Made by a program: the position numbers and the translations under genes
Shown: one piece after another, positions 1 through 6,591 of the stretch
Layout: each line of letters begins with the position of its first letter
Numbering within the stretch: the stretch's first letter is position 1
The notes under the pieces: generated by a model
What the model saw: only the letters and a program-made list of their open reading frames with translations
Database searches by the model: none
What the model was told of the DNA's origin: nothing
NCBI GenBank assembly: GCA_937934285.1
Contig: CALHAT010000001.1
Coordinates: 1-7,279, forward strand
Direction of reading: 5' to 3'
DNA: 7,279 bases
Source of the DNA: Minisyncoccota bacterium
GTDB taxonomy: Bacteria; Patescibacteriota; Minisyncoccia; UBA6257; HR35

Positions 1-160
1 TTGTTGATTTTTTTCTTTCAATACCCAAAGTATAAAGATCGCCTACTTTTTTAACCCCTTCTTCGTCTTCTTTATAATATTTATCAACAGCCTCTTTAAT
101 AGGTAAAAGTTTAATTTCATTATTTTCTTTTATTAAAACAAATTCATCACCAGCAATAGA
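1..160 (-). mobile_element. Intein N-terminal segment inside FtsH (partial, Ser1-type)
   Basis: An intein is a self-splicing protein insert, translated within its host protein and then excised with ligation of the flanks. The frame runs without a stop from FtsH residue Ala240 (bases 163-161) into 53 residues of non-FtsH sequence. These begin SIAGDEFVLIKEN and continue IKLLPIKEAVDKYY and then VGDLYTLGIERKKST. The start matches intein block A (nucleophile, hydrophobic, Ala, Gly, Asp) with Ser as residue 1. The following pattern of a charged turn, 'I-x-L-x-P-I-x-E-x-V-D-x-Y' and a later 'LYTLGI' strand resembles the Hint-fold N-terminus of many inteins. The predicted junction is GVGA | S, so the downstream extein should resume SRVRDLF with Ser as the +1 nucleophile. 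The TxxH block, any homing endonuclease and the terminal HN lie beyond the left edge. A mini-intein, an endonuclease intein and a split intein are all possible. Confidence 0.88.
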
Positions 161-880
161 AGCCCCCACTCCAACAAACATCTCCACAAATTCAGAACCA
201 GAAATATAAAAAAACGGTACTCCTGCTTCAGCTGCAGTTGCTCTTGCCAGTAATGTCTTCCCACTACCCGGAGGTCCAACCAACAAAACTCCTTTAGGAA
301 TTCTCGCCCCAATTTTGAAAAATTTTTCAGGATTTTTTAAAAATTCAACAACCTCCATCAGCTCTTGTTTGGCTTCTTCTAAATTAGCAACATCTTTAAA
401 AGTAACCCGATCAGGATCATTGGGATTATAAACTTTGATACCGGATTTTCCAAAGGTAAAAATCTGGGTTGCTCCTCTTTGAGCTTGTTTGAAAAATTGC
501 CAAAAAATCCAAGCAACCAAAAGAAAAGGCGCAATATTAAACAAAATAGCCAATCCAATTTCTTTAAATCCCATAGTTTCTTTTTTTATTTCTATATTAA
601 AAATTGTTGTTGAAGGAATGCCGAAGTCTTTGAAAATCTGAGTCAAACTTTCATTCGGATCTTTAGTAGTTCTTAAAATCTGGCCATTTTTAGTTAAAGC
701 TTCAATTTCCGATTCAGATTTAATTATAATTGTTTTAATTTCTCCTTCTTTTACTTTTACGAGAAAATTTTTAGTATCAATTTTTTGGCTCTGATGAAAT
801 TGAATTGTTCCCAAATAAAGAATACTTAAAATAATTAGAAGGGAAAATAAAATTAAATAATTTTTAATTTTCAAATTCAT
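1..880 (-). CDS. ftsH: ATP-dependent zinc metalloprotease FtsH, N-terminal part, interrupted by an intein (partial)
   Basis: FtsH is a membrane-anchored hexameric AAA+ protease that extracts and degrades membrane and misfolded proteins. The gene starts at the ATG at 880-878, which overlaps the stop of the S1 gene as ATGA, and runs off the left edge. Residues about 8-24 are a first membrane helix, 26-107 the extracytoplasmic domain, and 108-130 a second helix (IGLAILFNIAPFLLVAWIFW). The AAA domain follows: FKDVANLEEAKQEL at 161-174, IPKGVLLVGPPGSGKTLLAR with Walker A GPPGSGKT at 202-209, and SGSEFVEMFVGVGA at 227-240 carrying the MFVG pore loop (234-237). FtsH proteins normally continue SRVRDLF; here the reading frame instead enters an intein-like sequence at base 160. 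Walker B, the SRH and the HExGH zinc site are outside the window, so activity cannot be judged. The identity of the visible part is very secure. No Shine-Dalgarno is seen; translation is probably coupled to the S1 gene. Confidence 0.95.
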   Translation of the reverse strand, partial: MNLKIKNYLILFSLLIILSILYLGTIQFHQSQKIDTKNFLVKVKEGEIKTIIIKSESEIEALTKNGQILRTTKDPNESLTQIFKDFGIPSTTIFNIEIKKETMGFKEIGLAILFNIAPFLLVAWIFWQFFKQAQRGATQIFTFGKSGIKVYNPNDPDRVTFKDVANLEEAKQELMEVVEFLKNPEKFFKIGARIPKGVLLVGPPGSGKTLLARATAAEAGVPFFYISGSEFVEMFVGVGASIAGDEFVLIKENNEIKLLPIKEAVDKYYKEDEEGVKKVGDLYTLGIERKKST

Positions 881-1914
881 TTGAGTTTTAAGATTAGACT
901 TTTTTCTTTAGGTTGTAGTTTTTCAATAATAAATTGATAAATTCCGCCTACTTCCAATTTATCTAAATTTTCAAAAATTAATCCTTGAACTTTATCAATT
1001 TCAACAATTCCAAAAATTTCGTTTTTTTCCTTTAAAATTCCTTTAACAATATCTTTCTCTTTATGGTTCTTAGAGAAAATCACCCATGGATCAGGCTCTA
1101 AATTTTTTAAACTAAAACTTGCCTTATCTTGCCTAATCTGAATTATTTTTGCCTGTAAAATATCACCAATTCTAAAATGTTTTTCTAAATCAACTGCTTT
1201 TTCTTCGGGTATTTCTGAAAGATGAATTAAACCATCCATGGATGGATTTTCATGAAATCTAACAAAAAGACCGAAAGGGCTATGACCAACAACCTTAACT
1301 GTTAAAATATCGCCTATCATTAACTTACTTAAGATATCTTTGTAAATTTCTTCTTTAACTGCTTTTTCCGATAAAACCAATTTATTCTGTTTCGGATCAA
1401 TAGCAATAATTCGACATTGTATTTTATGGCCAATAAACTTTTTTAAGTTTTCGTATATTGAATTTTTATTACTATTTTCTACCCGCGGATAATATTCGGG
1501 CGAAAGCTGGGAAACGGGAATAAAACCTTTAACTCCCTCAACTTCAACTATCCATCCGCCTCGATTAGCATCTAAGATTTCTATTTCTAAAATCTCATTA
1601 CGCCGGTAGTAATCAAAAAGTTTTTGCCATTTTAAGGTATCAGCAATACTACTGAGAACAATTTCATAATTACCATAGCCGTCATTTAAACCAATAATTT
1701 TAACACCGACTTGATCGCCAGAATTTAGTTTTTGGGCAATTTCTTTACACTGTAAATAAAAAGTTCCATAAAGCCTGCCTACCCCGTAAGGGCTTAAATC
1801 AACATAAAGTTCTTGATTTCTTTTAGAAATAACAATACCTTCCAAAATCGAACCAATCTCTAAAGGTTTAATATTCTTAATTTTAAATTGATGTATTTGT
1901 TTAATGTTTTCCAT
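877..1914 (-). CDS. rpsA: Ribosomal protein S1-like protein with four S1 RNA-binding domains
   Basis: This 345-residue protein is probably the bS1 homologue, which binds mRNA on the small ribosomal subunit and helps initiation. Four S1 (OB-fold) repeats can be seen: about 18-88 (GSILEGIVISKRNQELYVDL); about 104-184 (GGWIVEVEGVKGFIPVSQLS); about 197-270 (GDILTVKVVGHSPFGLFVRF then DGLIHLSEI), the most canonical; and a weak, shortened one at about 285-345. The linker SLKNLEPDPW at 268-277 is typical of bS1 proteins. It is shorter than the six-domain S1 of E. coli (557 residues). Start ATG is at 1914-1912, directly after a divergent promoter. Its TGA (879-877) overlaps the ftsH ATG, so the two form one leftward transcript. 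A general S1-domain RNA-binding protein is the alternative, but the domain count and linker favour bS1. The fourth domain is divergent and may not bind RNA. Confidence 0.85.
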   Translation of the reverse strand: MENIKQIHQFKIKNIKPLEIGSILEGIVISKRNQELYVDLSPYGVGRLYGTFYLQCKEIAQKLNSGDQVGVKIIGLNDGYGNYEIVLSSIADTLKWQKLFDYYRRNEILEIEILDANRGGWIVEVEGVKGFIPVSQLSPEYYPRVENSNKNSIYENLKKFIGHKIQCRIIAIDPKQNKLVLSEKAVKEEIYKDILSKLMIGDILTVKVVGHSPFGLFVRFHENPSMDGLIHLSEIPEEKAVDLEKHFRIGDILQAKIIQIRQDKASFSLKNLEPDPWVIFSKNHKEKDIVKGILKEKNEIFGIVEIDKVQGLIFENLDKLEVGGIYQFIIEKLQPKEKSLILKLK

Positions 1915-1925
1915 TGTGATATAAT
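1897..1925 (+). promoter_or_regulatory. Rightward extended -10 promoter for the gyrA operon
   Basis: A TGATATAAT sequence at 1917-1925 is a perfect extended -10 (TG-n-TATAAT). TTGTTT at 1897-1902, 17 bp upstream, is a weak -35 and lies inside the S1 coding sequence. Initiation about 7 bases past the -10, near 1931-1933, would put the transcript start only 2-4 bases before the ATG at 1935. The mRNA would therefore be essentially leaderless. The box is 3 bp from the opposing -10 at 1929-1934, so polymerase should not occupy both promoters at once. Confidence 0.6.
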
Positions 1926-1928
1926 TTA

Positions 1929-1957
1929 ATTATAATGGAAATTGTTAAAATAGACAA
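1929..1957 (-). promoter_or_regulatory. Leftward promoter for the S1-ftsH unit
   Basis: Read on the minus strand, a perfect TATAAT lies at 1934-1929. A 17 bp spacer separates it from TTGTCT (1957-1952), which matches four of six bases of the -35 consensus. Initiation about 7 bases downstream, near 1922, would leave a leader of roughly 8 bases before the ATG at 1914, with no room for a Shine-Dalgarno. The hexamer overlaps the first bases of the divergent gene. In such AT-rich DNA a TATAAT is common by chance, so the support is its position in the only gap between two divergent genes. Confidence 0.55.
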
Positions 1958-2414
1958 TTATTGCGAATTATTCTTTGGTAACCAAAAGTTTATTTTAGAT
2001 CCGCCAGTTTTTTATAAAGAAACACCTATTATTTTAACAAATTGTAATTTAAAAGTAAATAAAGATAAAATTTTCAATTCTCCAGGCGAATACAATATCG
2101 GCGATGTTTATTTTTATGGTTATGATGATAAAGATTATATTTCTTATTTATTTCAGAATGAAGAAGGGAATATTTTTTATTTAGCTAACGAACCGACTGA
2201 AGAAACCCTAAAGAAAATAAAAATTATTAAAATCGAAATTGATGCTTTAATTTTAAAAACTAATTTAAAACCTGAAACTTTTTCACAATTAAAACCAAAA
2301 ATTGTATTTAGTTTTAAAGATATCGATTTATCAAAATTTAAAAAGGAAAAAATATTAAATAAAGTTAAAGTTAATCTCAGGAAGGTCAATAATTTAATTT
2401 ATGTCTTAAAATGA
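1935..2414 (+). CDS. Small protein resembling a degenerate metallo-beta-lactamase (COG2220/UlaG-like) fold; function unknown
   Basis: The 159-residue product has no signal peptide or membrane segment. Landmarks resemble the shortened UlaG-like MBL proteins often seen in reduced genomes. They are LDPP at 21-24 (like 'IDPF'), the phrase IFNSPGEYNIGDVYFYG at 46-62 (like 'xxGPGEYEIKGVxIxG'), NIFYLANEPTEETLKKI at 79-95 (like the 'HLGDxxxxLxxEQL' region) and LKPKIVFSF at 119-127 (like 'PKIVIPMHY'). The protein contains no histidine at all. The HxHxDH metal motif and the later metal-binding histidines are therefore gone, and it cannot be a typical zinc hydrolase. The relationship is inferred from motif order, not from a profile search; a structural or binding role would be a guess. 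It is first in the operon, probably on a nearly leaderless mRNA, and its TGA overlaps the next ATG by ATGA, which supports it being a real gene. Confidence 0.6.
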   Translation: MEIVKIDNYCELFFGNQKFILDPPVFYKETPIILTNCNLKVNKDKIFNSPGEYNIGDVYFYGYDDKDYISYLFQNEEGNIFYLANEPTEETLKKIKIIKIEIDALILKTNLKPETFSQLKPKIVFSFKDIDLSKFKKEKILNKVKVNLRKVNNLIYVLK

Positions 2415-2605
2415 AAAACCCTTTTTTATTAACAATCTTAGTAATGTTTGTTCTCTATTTTCTTTGGTGGTTTAGTGGTGGGACTTTAACAGGAATATTA
2501 CAGCAACCTATCCCTGCTCAGCAATTTGCCGCTTTTATGTGGCAAAATTTTCAAACCGGAGCAGCAACTATATTTGAAGCCATTTCGTCTTTTTTGGGCA
2601 TTTAA
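2411..2605 (+). CDS. Small single-pass membrane protein, 64 aa, unknown function
   Basis: A hydrophobic helix spans residues about 5-22 (FLLTILVMFVLYFLWWF). It is followed by a Gly-rich turn (SGGTLTG), a short amphipathic region (PIPAQQFAAFMWQNF) and an end that could be a second amphipathic or membrane-lying helix (AATIFEAISSFLGI). The start ATG overlaps the upstream stop as ATGA, the same architecture as the other junctions here. The stop lies 19 bp before gyrA. There is one Lys near the N-terminus and little other charge, so topology is uncertain. No family is recognised. The overlap and the lack of any alternative use of this interval argue for a real gene, but its small size keeps confidence moderate. 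Confidence 0.62.
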   Translation: MKNPFLLTILVMFVLYFLWWFSGGTLTGILQQPIPAQQFAAFMWQNFQTGAATIFEAISSFLGI

Positions 2606-2624
2606 AGTAAAAAATTTAATTGCT

Positions 2625-4934
2625 ATGAAAGAAAAAATAGTTATCCAAGAGATAGTAGAAGAGTTAAAACAGTCCTATCTTGATTATGCAATGTCAGTGA
2701 TTGTTTCGCGGGCTTTGCCTGATGCTCGTGATGGCTTAAAACCAGTCCAAAGAAGGATTTTATATACAATGAAAGAGTTAGGACTTTGGGCAAGAGAAAA
2801 ATTTACTAAATGCGCTAATATCGTTGGAACAACAATGGCTCGTTATCATCCTCATGGTGATATGCCAATTTACGAGGCTTTAGTAAGAATGGCTCAAGAT
2901 TTTAGCCTAAGGTATCCTTTGATCTGGGGTCAAGGAAACTTTGGTTCTATTGACGGTGATCCACCAGCGCAAATGAGATATAGTGAAGCTAAATTAACAA
3001 AAATCGCTGAGGAGATGTTAGTTGACATTGATAAAGAGACCGTTGATTTCCGAGCTAATTATGACAATACCCGGCAAGAACCAGTTGTTCTTCCAGCTAA
3101 AATTCCCAATTTAGTTATCAATGGTTCTTTAGGAATTGCGGTTGGTATGGCAACAAATATCCCGCCTCATAACCTTTCGGAAGTGATGAAGGCTCTTAAA
3201 TATTTAATCAAACACAAAGAAGCAACTACTGAAGAAATTTTAAAAATTATTCAAGGACCGGATTTTCCTACTGGTGGAACGATTTATGGTAGTCAAAAAC
3301 TAAAACAGATTTATGAAGAAGGGAAAGGAGGAATAACCCTTCGTGGTGATATCGAGATTGAAAAAACAAGAAAAGAAAGGTTAATTATTACTTCAATTCC
3401 TTGGCAAGTTAACAAAGCTGAACTTGTCAAAGAAATTGCCACTTTAGCTTTAGAGAAAATTTTGCCCGAAATAAAAGATGTTCGCGATGAATCTAATAAA
3501 GAAGGAGTAAGAATTGTTATTGAAACTAAAGGAGGTGATTTAGAAAAATTAAAAGAAAATCTTTATCGTTTAACCTCTTTGCAAAAAATTTTTTATGTTA
3601 ATTTGATTGCTCTTGATAAAGGTCTCCAGCCAAAAATTTTTAGTTTGAAAGAACTTTTGCTTGCTTGGTTGGAACATCGCCGTGAAGTTATTCGTCGCCG
3701 GACCAAATTTGATCTGGAAAGAAACAAAGAAAGAGTTCATTTATTGGAAGGTTTCGATAAAGCTTTGGAGAATTTAGATCGAGTGATTAATACTATTAAA
3801 AAATCTAAGGATCGTCAAGAGGCTCTTCGAAATTTAATGAAAAAATTCTCTTTATCGGAAAAACAAGCTGAGGCTATTTTAGAGATGCCTCTTCGAACTC
3901 TAACCCAGATGGAGCGTCATAAAATTTTAGAAGAACTTAAACAAAGACAAAGTTTAATAAAAGAATTAGAAATAATTCTCAAAAGTCCTAAAAAAATTGA
4001 TGAAATTATTGAAAAAGAGGCTGATGAGATTATCAAAAATTATTCTTCCGAAAGATTAACCAAAATAGTTGCTAGTGAGGCGACCATTCAATTTATGGAA
4101 ACTGTTCCCGAAGAATCAGTCTGGCTCTCAATTGATAATAAAAATTTAGTCAGTTTGATTTCTATAGAAAAATTGAATTTAGAAAAAATTATTAAAGAAA
4201 AAAACTTACCCAAAATTTTGAAACAAGTTTCCACCAAGGACCGGTTGGTTTTGGTTAGTAAGAAAGGTAAAATTTATAACTTACCTTTAGCTAATTTTTA
4301 TTTTTCAGCTAAATATTTAGAATCCCAAATTTTTCTTGATAAAGATGATGAGATTATTAAAATTCTTATTGAACCTCAAGCAAAATACCTTTTTTTAGTT
4401 ACTGAAAATGGTTTGGGTAAAAAAATAAAATTAACTGAAGTTTTAAGTCAAAGACGAACAGGTGTTCAGGCAATTAAACTAAGAAATGATTTAGTGATTG
4501 ACGGTTTTTGTTTAAATGGCGGTGAAACAATTGGTCTTTTAAGTGAAGAAGGTAATATTTTGCTTTTTAAAGAAAATCTTCCCTTACAAGGTCGATCAGC
4601 TCGAGGAGTTAGGGTGCTAAGAGGTTCTAAGGTTAAAAAAGCTTTTCTGAAAAAAAGTGATCTTTTACTTTTGGTTTTCAAAAATGGTTTTTGTAAAAAA
4701 ACAGATCTTAAAGAGACTAAAATTCAGAATCGCGGTACTCGTGGTGTCAGAGTTTTCGAGCCTAAATATGGAGATTTAATTTTCGCTGAAACCTTAACTG
4801 ATGAAGTCGAAATAATTTTGTCTGATGATATGATTAAAAAGATTGAGATTAAAAAATTGCCACTTCTTAAAAGAACCCAAGCTGCCAGAAAAATTGAAGG
4901 TGTTAACTTAATTAATTCTGTTATTTTAATTTAA
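2625..4934 (+). CDS. gyrA: DNA gyrase / topoisomerase IV subunit A
   Basis: This is the DNA-cleaving subunit of a type IIA topoisomerase (769 residues), which acts with a GyrB/ParE ATPase subunit to pass one duplex through another. The chosen start gives MKEKIVIQEIVEELKQSYLDYAMSV; an ATG further upstream at 2526 would only add 33 residues of unrelated sequence read from the small membrane gene. The winged-helix domain has PDARDGLKPVQRRIL (32-46), ARYHPHGD (72-79), GQGNFGSIDGD (102-112) and QMRYSEAKL with catalytic Arg118-Tyr119. KIPNLVINGSLGIAVGMATNIPPHNL follows at 159-184. The tower and coiled-coil arms cover about 350-480. The C-terminal beta-pinwheel (about 497-769) shows five or six repeats, with RGVRV-type blade ends at 660-664 and 706-710. 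A QRRGGKG GyrA box is not found in blade 1; only QRRTGVQ at 609-615, in a later blade, is similar. The residue aligned to E. coli Ser83 is Met80, and that aligned to Asp87 is Glu84. ParC is the main alternative name. No Shine-Dalgarno is evident. Confidence 0.95.
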   Translation: MKEKIVIQEIVEELKQSYLDYAMSVIVSRALPDARDGLKPVQRRILYTMKELGLWAREKFTKCANIVGTTMARYHPHGDMPIYEALVRMAQDFSLRYPLIWGQGNFGSIDGDPPAQMRYSEAKLTKIAEEMLVDIDKETVDFRANYDNTRQEPVVLPAKIPNLVINGSLGIAVGMATNIPPHNLSEVMKALKYLIKHKEATTEEILKIIQGPDFPTGGTIYGSQKLKQIYEEGKGGITLRGDIEIEKTRKERLIITSIPWQVNKAELVKEIATLALEKILPEIKDVRDESNKEGVRIVIETKGGDLEKLKENLYRLTSLQKIFYVNLIALDKGLQPKIFSLKELLLAWLEHRREVIRRRTKFDLERNKERVHLLEGFDKALENLDRVINTIKKSKDRQEALRNLMKKFSLSEKQAEAILEMPLRTLTQMERHKILEELKQRQSLIKELEIILKSPKKIDEIIEKEADEIIKNYSSERLTKIVASEATIQFMETVPEESVWLSIDNKNLVSLISIEKLNLEKIIKEKNLPKILKQVSTKDRLVLVSKKGKIYNLPLANFYFSAKYLESQIFLDKDDEIIKILIEPQAKYLFLVTENGLGKKIKLTEVLSQRRTGVQAIKLRNDLVIDGFCLNGGETIGLLSEEGNILLFKENLPLQGRSARGVRVLRGSKVKKAFLKKSDLLLLVFKNGFCKKTDLKETKIQNRGTRGVRVFEPKYGDLIFAETLTDEVEIILSDDMIKKIEIKKLPLLKRTQAARKIEGVNLINSVILI

Positions 4935-5455
4935 TGTTTTTAAGGCCATCAGATATTATTCAAGAGCTAAGAATTAAAAAATATATAATTCCAGGAATGG
5001 TTGGCGCTGATTTTGGTTGCGGCGGCGGTTATTTTACTTCACTATTAGCTAATGAGGTTGGTGTCGAAGGGAAAATTTATGCCATTGATGTTCAAGAGGA
5101 AGTATTAAAAGAAGCACAGGAATTTTTAAAAAATTTGCATATTAATAATGTCAAATTTTTAAGGCAGAATTTAGAAATAACTTCTGGCTTAGAACCAAAT
5201 TATTTAGATTTCGTTTTTATTTCGCAAGTTCTTTATCAATCAGAATATCCTGAAAAGATAATCAGCGAGGCTAAAAGAGTTTTAAAAGATAATGGCTATT
5301 TGATTTTGCTCGAGCCTCAAGAAAGTAACCATCTTTTTTTAAGCCAAAAAATTTATTCTTTAGATGATTTGATTCAATTTTTAGAAAACCAACAATTTAA
5401 AATTAATGAAGTTAAGAGTATTAACGGTTATTATTTAATTATAGGAATAAAATGA
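4934..5455 (+). CDS. Class I SAM-dependent methyltransferase, substrate unknown
   Basis: The 173-residue soluble protein has the Rossmann-like methyltransferase core. Motif I is GADFGCGGGYFT at 24-35, the glycine loop that binds S-adenosylmethionine. Motif II is KIYAIDVQ at 47-54, with Asp52 as the expected ribose-binding acid. Motif IV is LDFVFISQVLYQ at 91-102, and the later strand/turn is LKDNGYLILLEP at 117-128. It has the size and motif spacing of the small Methyltransf_11/31-type enzymes, and no substrate-specific domain is visible, so the acceptor cannot be named. Its ATG shares the final A of the gyrA stop (TAATG), so it is probably translated by reinitiation after gyrA. Its own TGA overlaps the next ATG by ATGA. 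The AGGA at 5443-5446, inside its 3' end, probably serves the next gene. Confidence 0.87.
   Translation: MFLRPSDIIQELRIKKYIIPGMVGADFGCGGGYFTSLLANEVGVEGKIYAIDVQEEVLKEAQEFLKNLHINNVKFLRQNLEITSGLEPNYLDFVFISQVLYQSEYPEKIISEAKRVLKDNGYLILLEPQESNHLFLSQKIYSLDDLIQFLENQQFKINEVKSINGYYLIIGIK
5443..5446 (+). promoter_or_regulatory. Shine-Dalgarno AGGA for the solute-binding-like gene
   Basis: AGGA sits 5 bases before the ATG at 5452, inside the end of the methyltransferase gene. It is one of the few plausible ribosome binding sites in the window, as most other starts have only A/T upstream. It supports the ATGA-overlap start at 5452. Confidence 0.5.
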
Positions 5456-6591
5456 ATTTCAGCGAGATTATTGAAAATATTAAATATAATCGGAAATGGC
5501 AAATTGGCGTCCTAATTTTTTTGTTTCTTTTTTTTGTTTTTATAATTCGACCGATTTTTTTCGGTAGTAAAAAATTGGGTAAGCCTTGTTATCAGGTAAC
5601 TTTAAGAGTATGGTCTCCATTTAAGGAAGAAAATTTTTATCCCTTAATTGACGATTTGGGTCGATATTGTATTTATTTTAAATTTGAAAAAAAATCCTTA
5701 GAAGATATTAAAGAGAATTTAATTTATTCTTTGGCTACGGAAAATTTTCCGGATATTGTTTATGTTGATGATAGCTATTTGTTCAAATACCAGAATTTGT
5801 TAGCTACGCCAACGCCTATACATATCGATAGTTTAATTGCCTATTATAATAAAGATATTTTGAATTTTTTTCAAATTGAAAAACCGCGAACCATCGATGA
5901 TTTAAAAAATTTTATTCAACAAGTTCGAAATATTAAAAAAGAAAATTTTTATCCCCTCGGTCTCGGGACTAAAGAAATCAGAAATCGTAAGGAGATCATT
6001 TTGACTTTAATAACTCTCAATCCGGATTATAATAAGAAATCGATTTTTAGAAACAATTTTTATTCGATTTTACAATTTTATCATCTTTTTCAAGATCCAC
6101 GGAGTGAGTTTTTTTCTTATTATCAGGGTTTAGGCGATGATTTAACAAATTTTGCTCAAGAAAAATTGGCAATGTATATAGGTTTTTATAAAGATAGAAA
6201 AGAAATTTTAACCATTAATCCAAGATTAAATTATGAAATTTTCTTCCTGCCCAATACTTTTCCTCCCAAAATGAAAATTTATAGGCAAGTCTTTTATCTT
6301 GTTCCGACAAGAAAAAGTCAAAATCTAAAAATTAGTTTAGATGTTTTAGATTATTTTTCTAAATATAAATTAAAGGAATTTACTGAAAGTTTAGATTTAA
6401 TCCCGGCTAGGGAAGAATTGATCGATTCCGAAGAGAAAAAAATAGTTTTTAGTTCTGCCAAGAATTTTGGTGAAAGTTTCAATTTTTTTGACAAAGAGGT
6501 TATTTTTGACAATTTGGATAGAATTTTTGACTTATGGGATAATGAAAAAGAAATAAAACTTATAATCGAACAAATTGTTAATTCATTATGA
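5452..6591 (+). CDS. Membrane-anchored extracellular solute-binding-like protein (family 1-like, divergent)
   Basis: The 379-residue product has a basic N-terminus (KYNRKW), one membrane helix at about 17-37 and a long outward-facing domain, as judged by the positive-inside rule. The domain follows the order of family 1 (sugar-type) solute-binding proteins: YQVTLRVWSPFKEENFYPLIDDL (47-69), ENLIYSLATENFPDIVYVDDSYL (88-110), PIHIDSLIAYYNKDIL with the typical 'YYNKD' (122-137), KPRTIDDLKNFIQQVR (144-159), FAQEKLAMYIGF (234-245) and FFLPNTFPP (264-272). There is no lipobox cysteine; the anchor is an uncleaved helix. No ABC permease or ATPase gene is adjacent, and the next gene is pilin/VirB2-like. 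A role in surface binding or in an envelope apparatus is therefore as likely as classical import. That last point is inference. Both ends overlap neighbours by ATGA. Confidence 0.75.
   Translation: MNFSEIIENIKYNRKWQIGVLIFLFLFFVFIIRPIFFGSKKLGKPCYQVTLRVWSPFKEENFYPLIDDLGRYCIYFKFEKKSLEDIKENLIYSLATENFPDIVYVDDSYLFKYQNLLATPTPIHIDSLIAYYNKDILNFFQIEKPRTIDDLKNFIQQVRNIKKENFYPLGLGTKEIRNRKEIILTLITLNPDYNKKSIFRNNFYSILQFYHLFQDPRSEFFSYYQGLGDDLTNFAQEKLAMYIGFYKDRKEILTINPRLNYEIFFLPNTFPPKMKIYRQVFYLVPTRKSQNLKISLDVLDYFSKYKLKEFTESLDLIPAREELIDSEEKKIVFSSAKNFGESFNFFDKEVIFDNLDRIFDLWDNEKEIKLIIEQIVNSL

Noticed and set aside
1..160. Alternative idea that the FtsH frame is just frameshifted or a chimeric join at base 160
   Set aside because: The frame stays open with normal codon use and the first residues match intein block A, which a frameshift or random join would not produce. 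It cannot be fully excluded without sequence to the left.
1232..1245. Perfect 14 bp palindrome CCATCCATGGATGG
   Set aside because: It lies inside the S1 gene and encodes part of the conserved S1 motif region (PSMDGL); it has no second copy or promoter nearby, so chance is likely.
2177..2389. 70-codon open frame on the minus strand
   Set aside because: It lies wholly inside the MBL-like gene on the opposite strand; its composition mirrors the AT-rich coding strand, and there is no start context or neighbour support.
2526..2624. N-terminal extension of GyrA from an upstream ATG
   Set aside because: The extra 33 residues come from the overlapping small membrane gene in another frame and match nothing in GyrA; MKEKIVIQEIVEEL from 2625 fits the family start.
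4466..4681. 71-codon open frame on the minus strand within gyrA
   Set aside because: It is antisense to the well-conserved GyrA pinwheel blades and reads as a low-complexity basic peptide; it is a shadow.
5549..5565. Inverted repeat ACCGA...TCGGT around a T run, terminator-like
   Set aside because: It falls inside the start of the solute-binding-like gene, the stem is only about 5 bp and the T run is in the loop rather than after the stem, so it is not a terminator.
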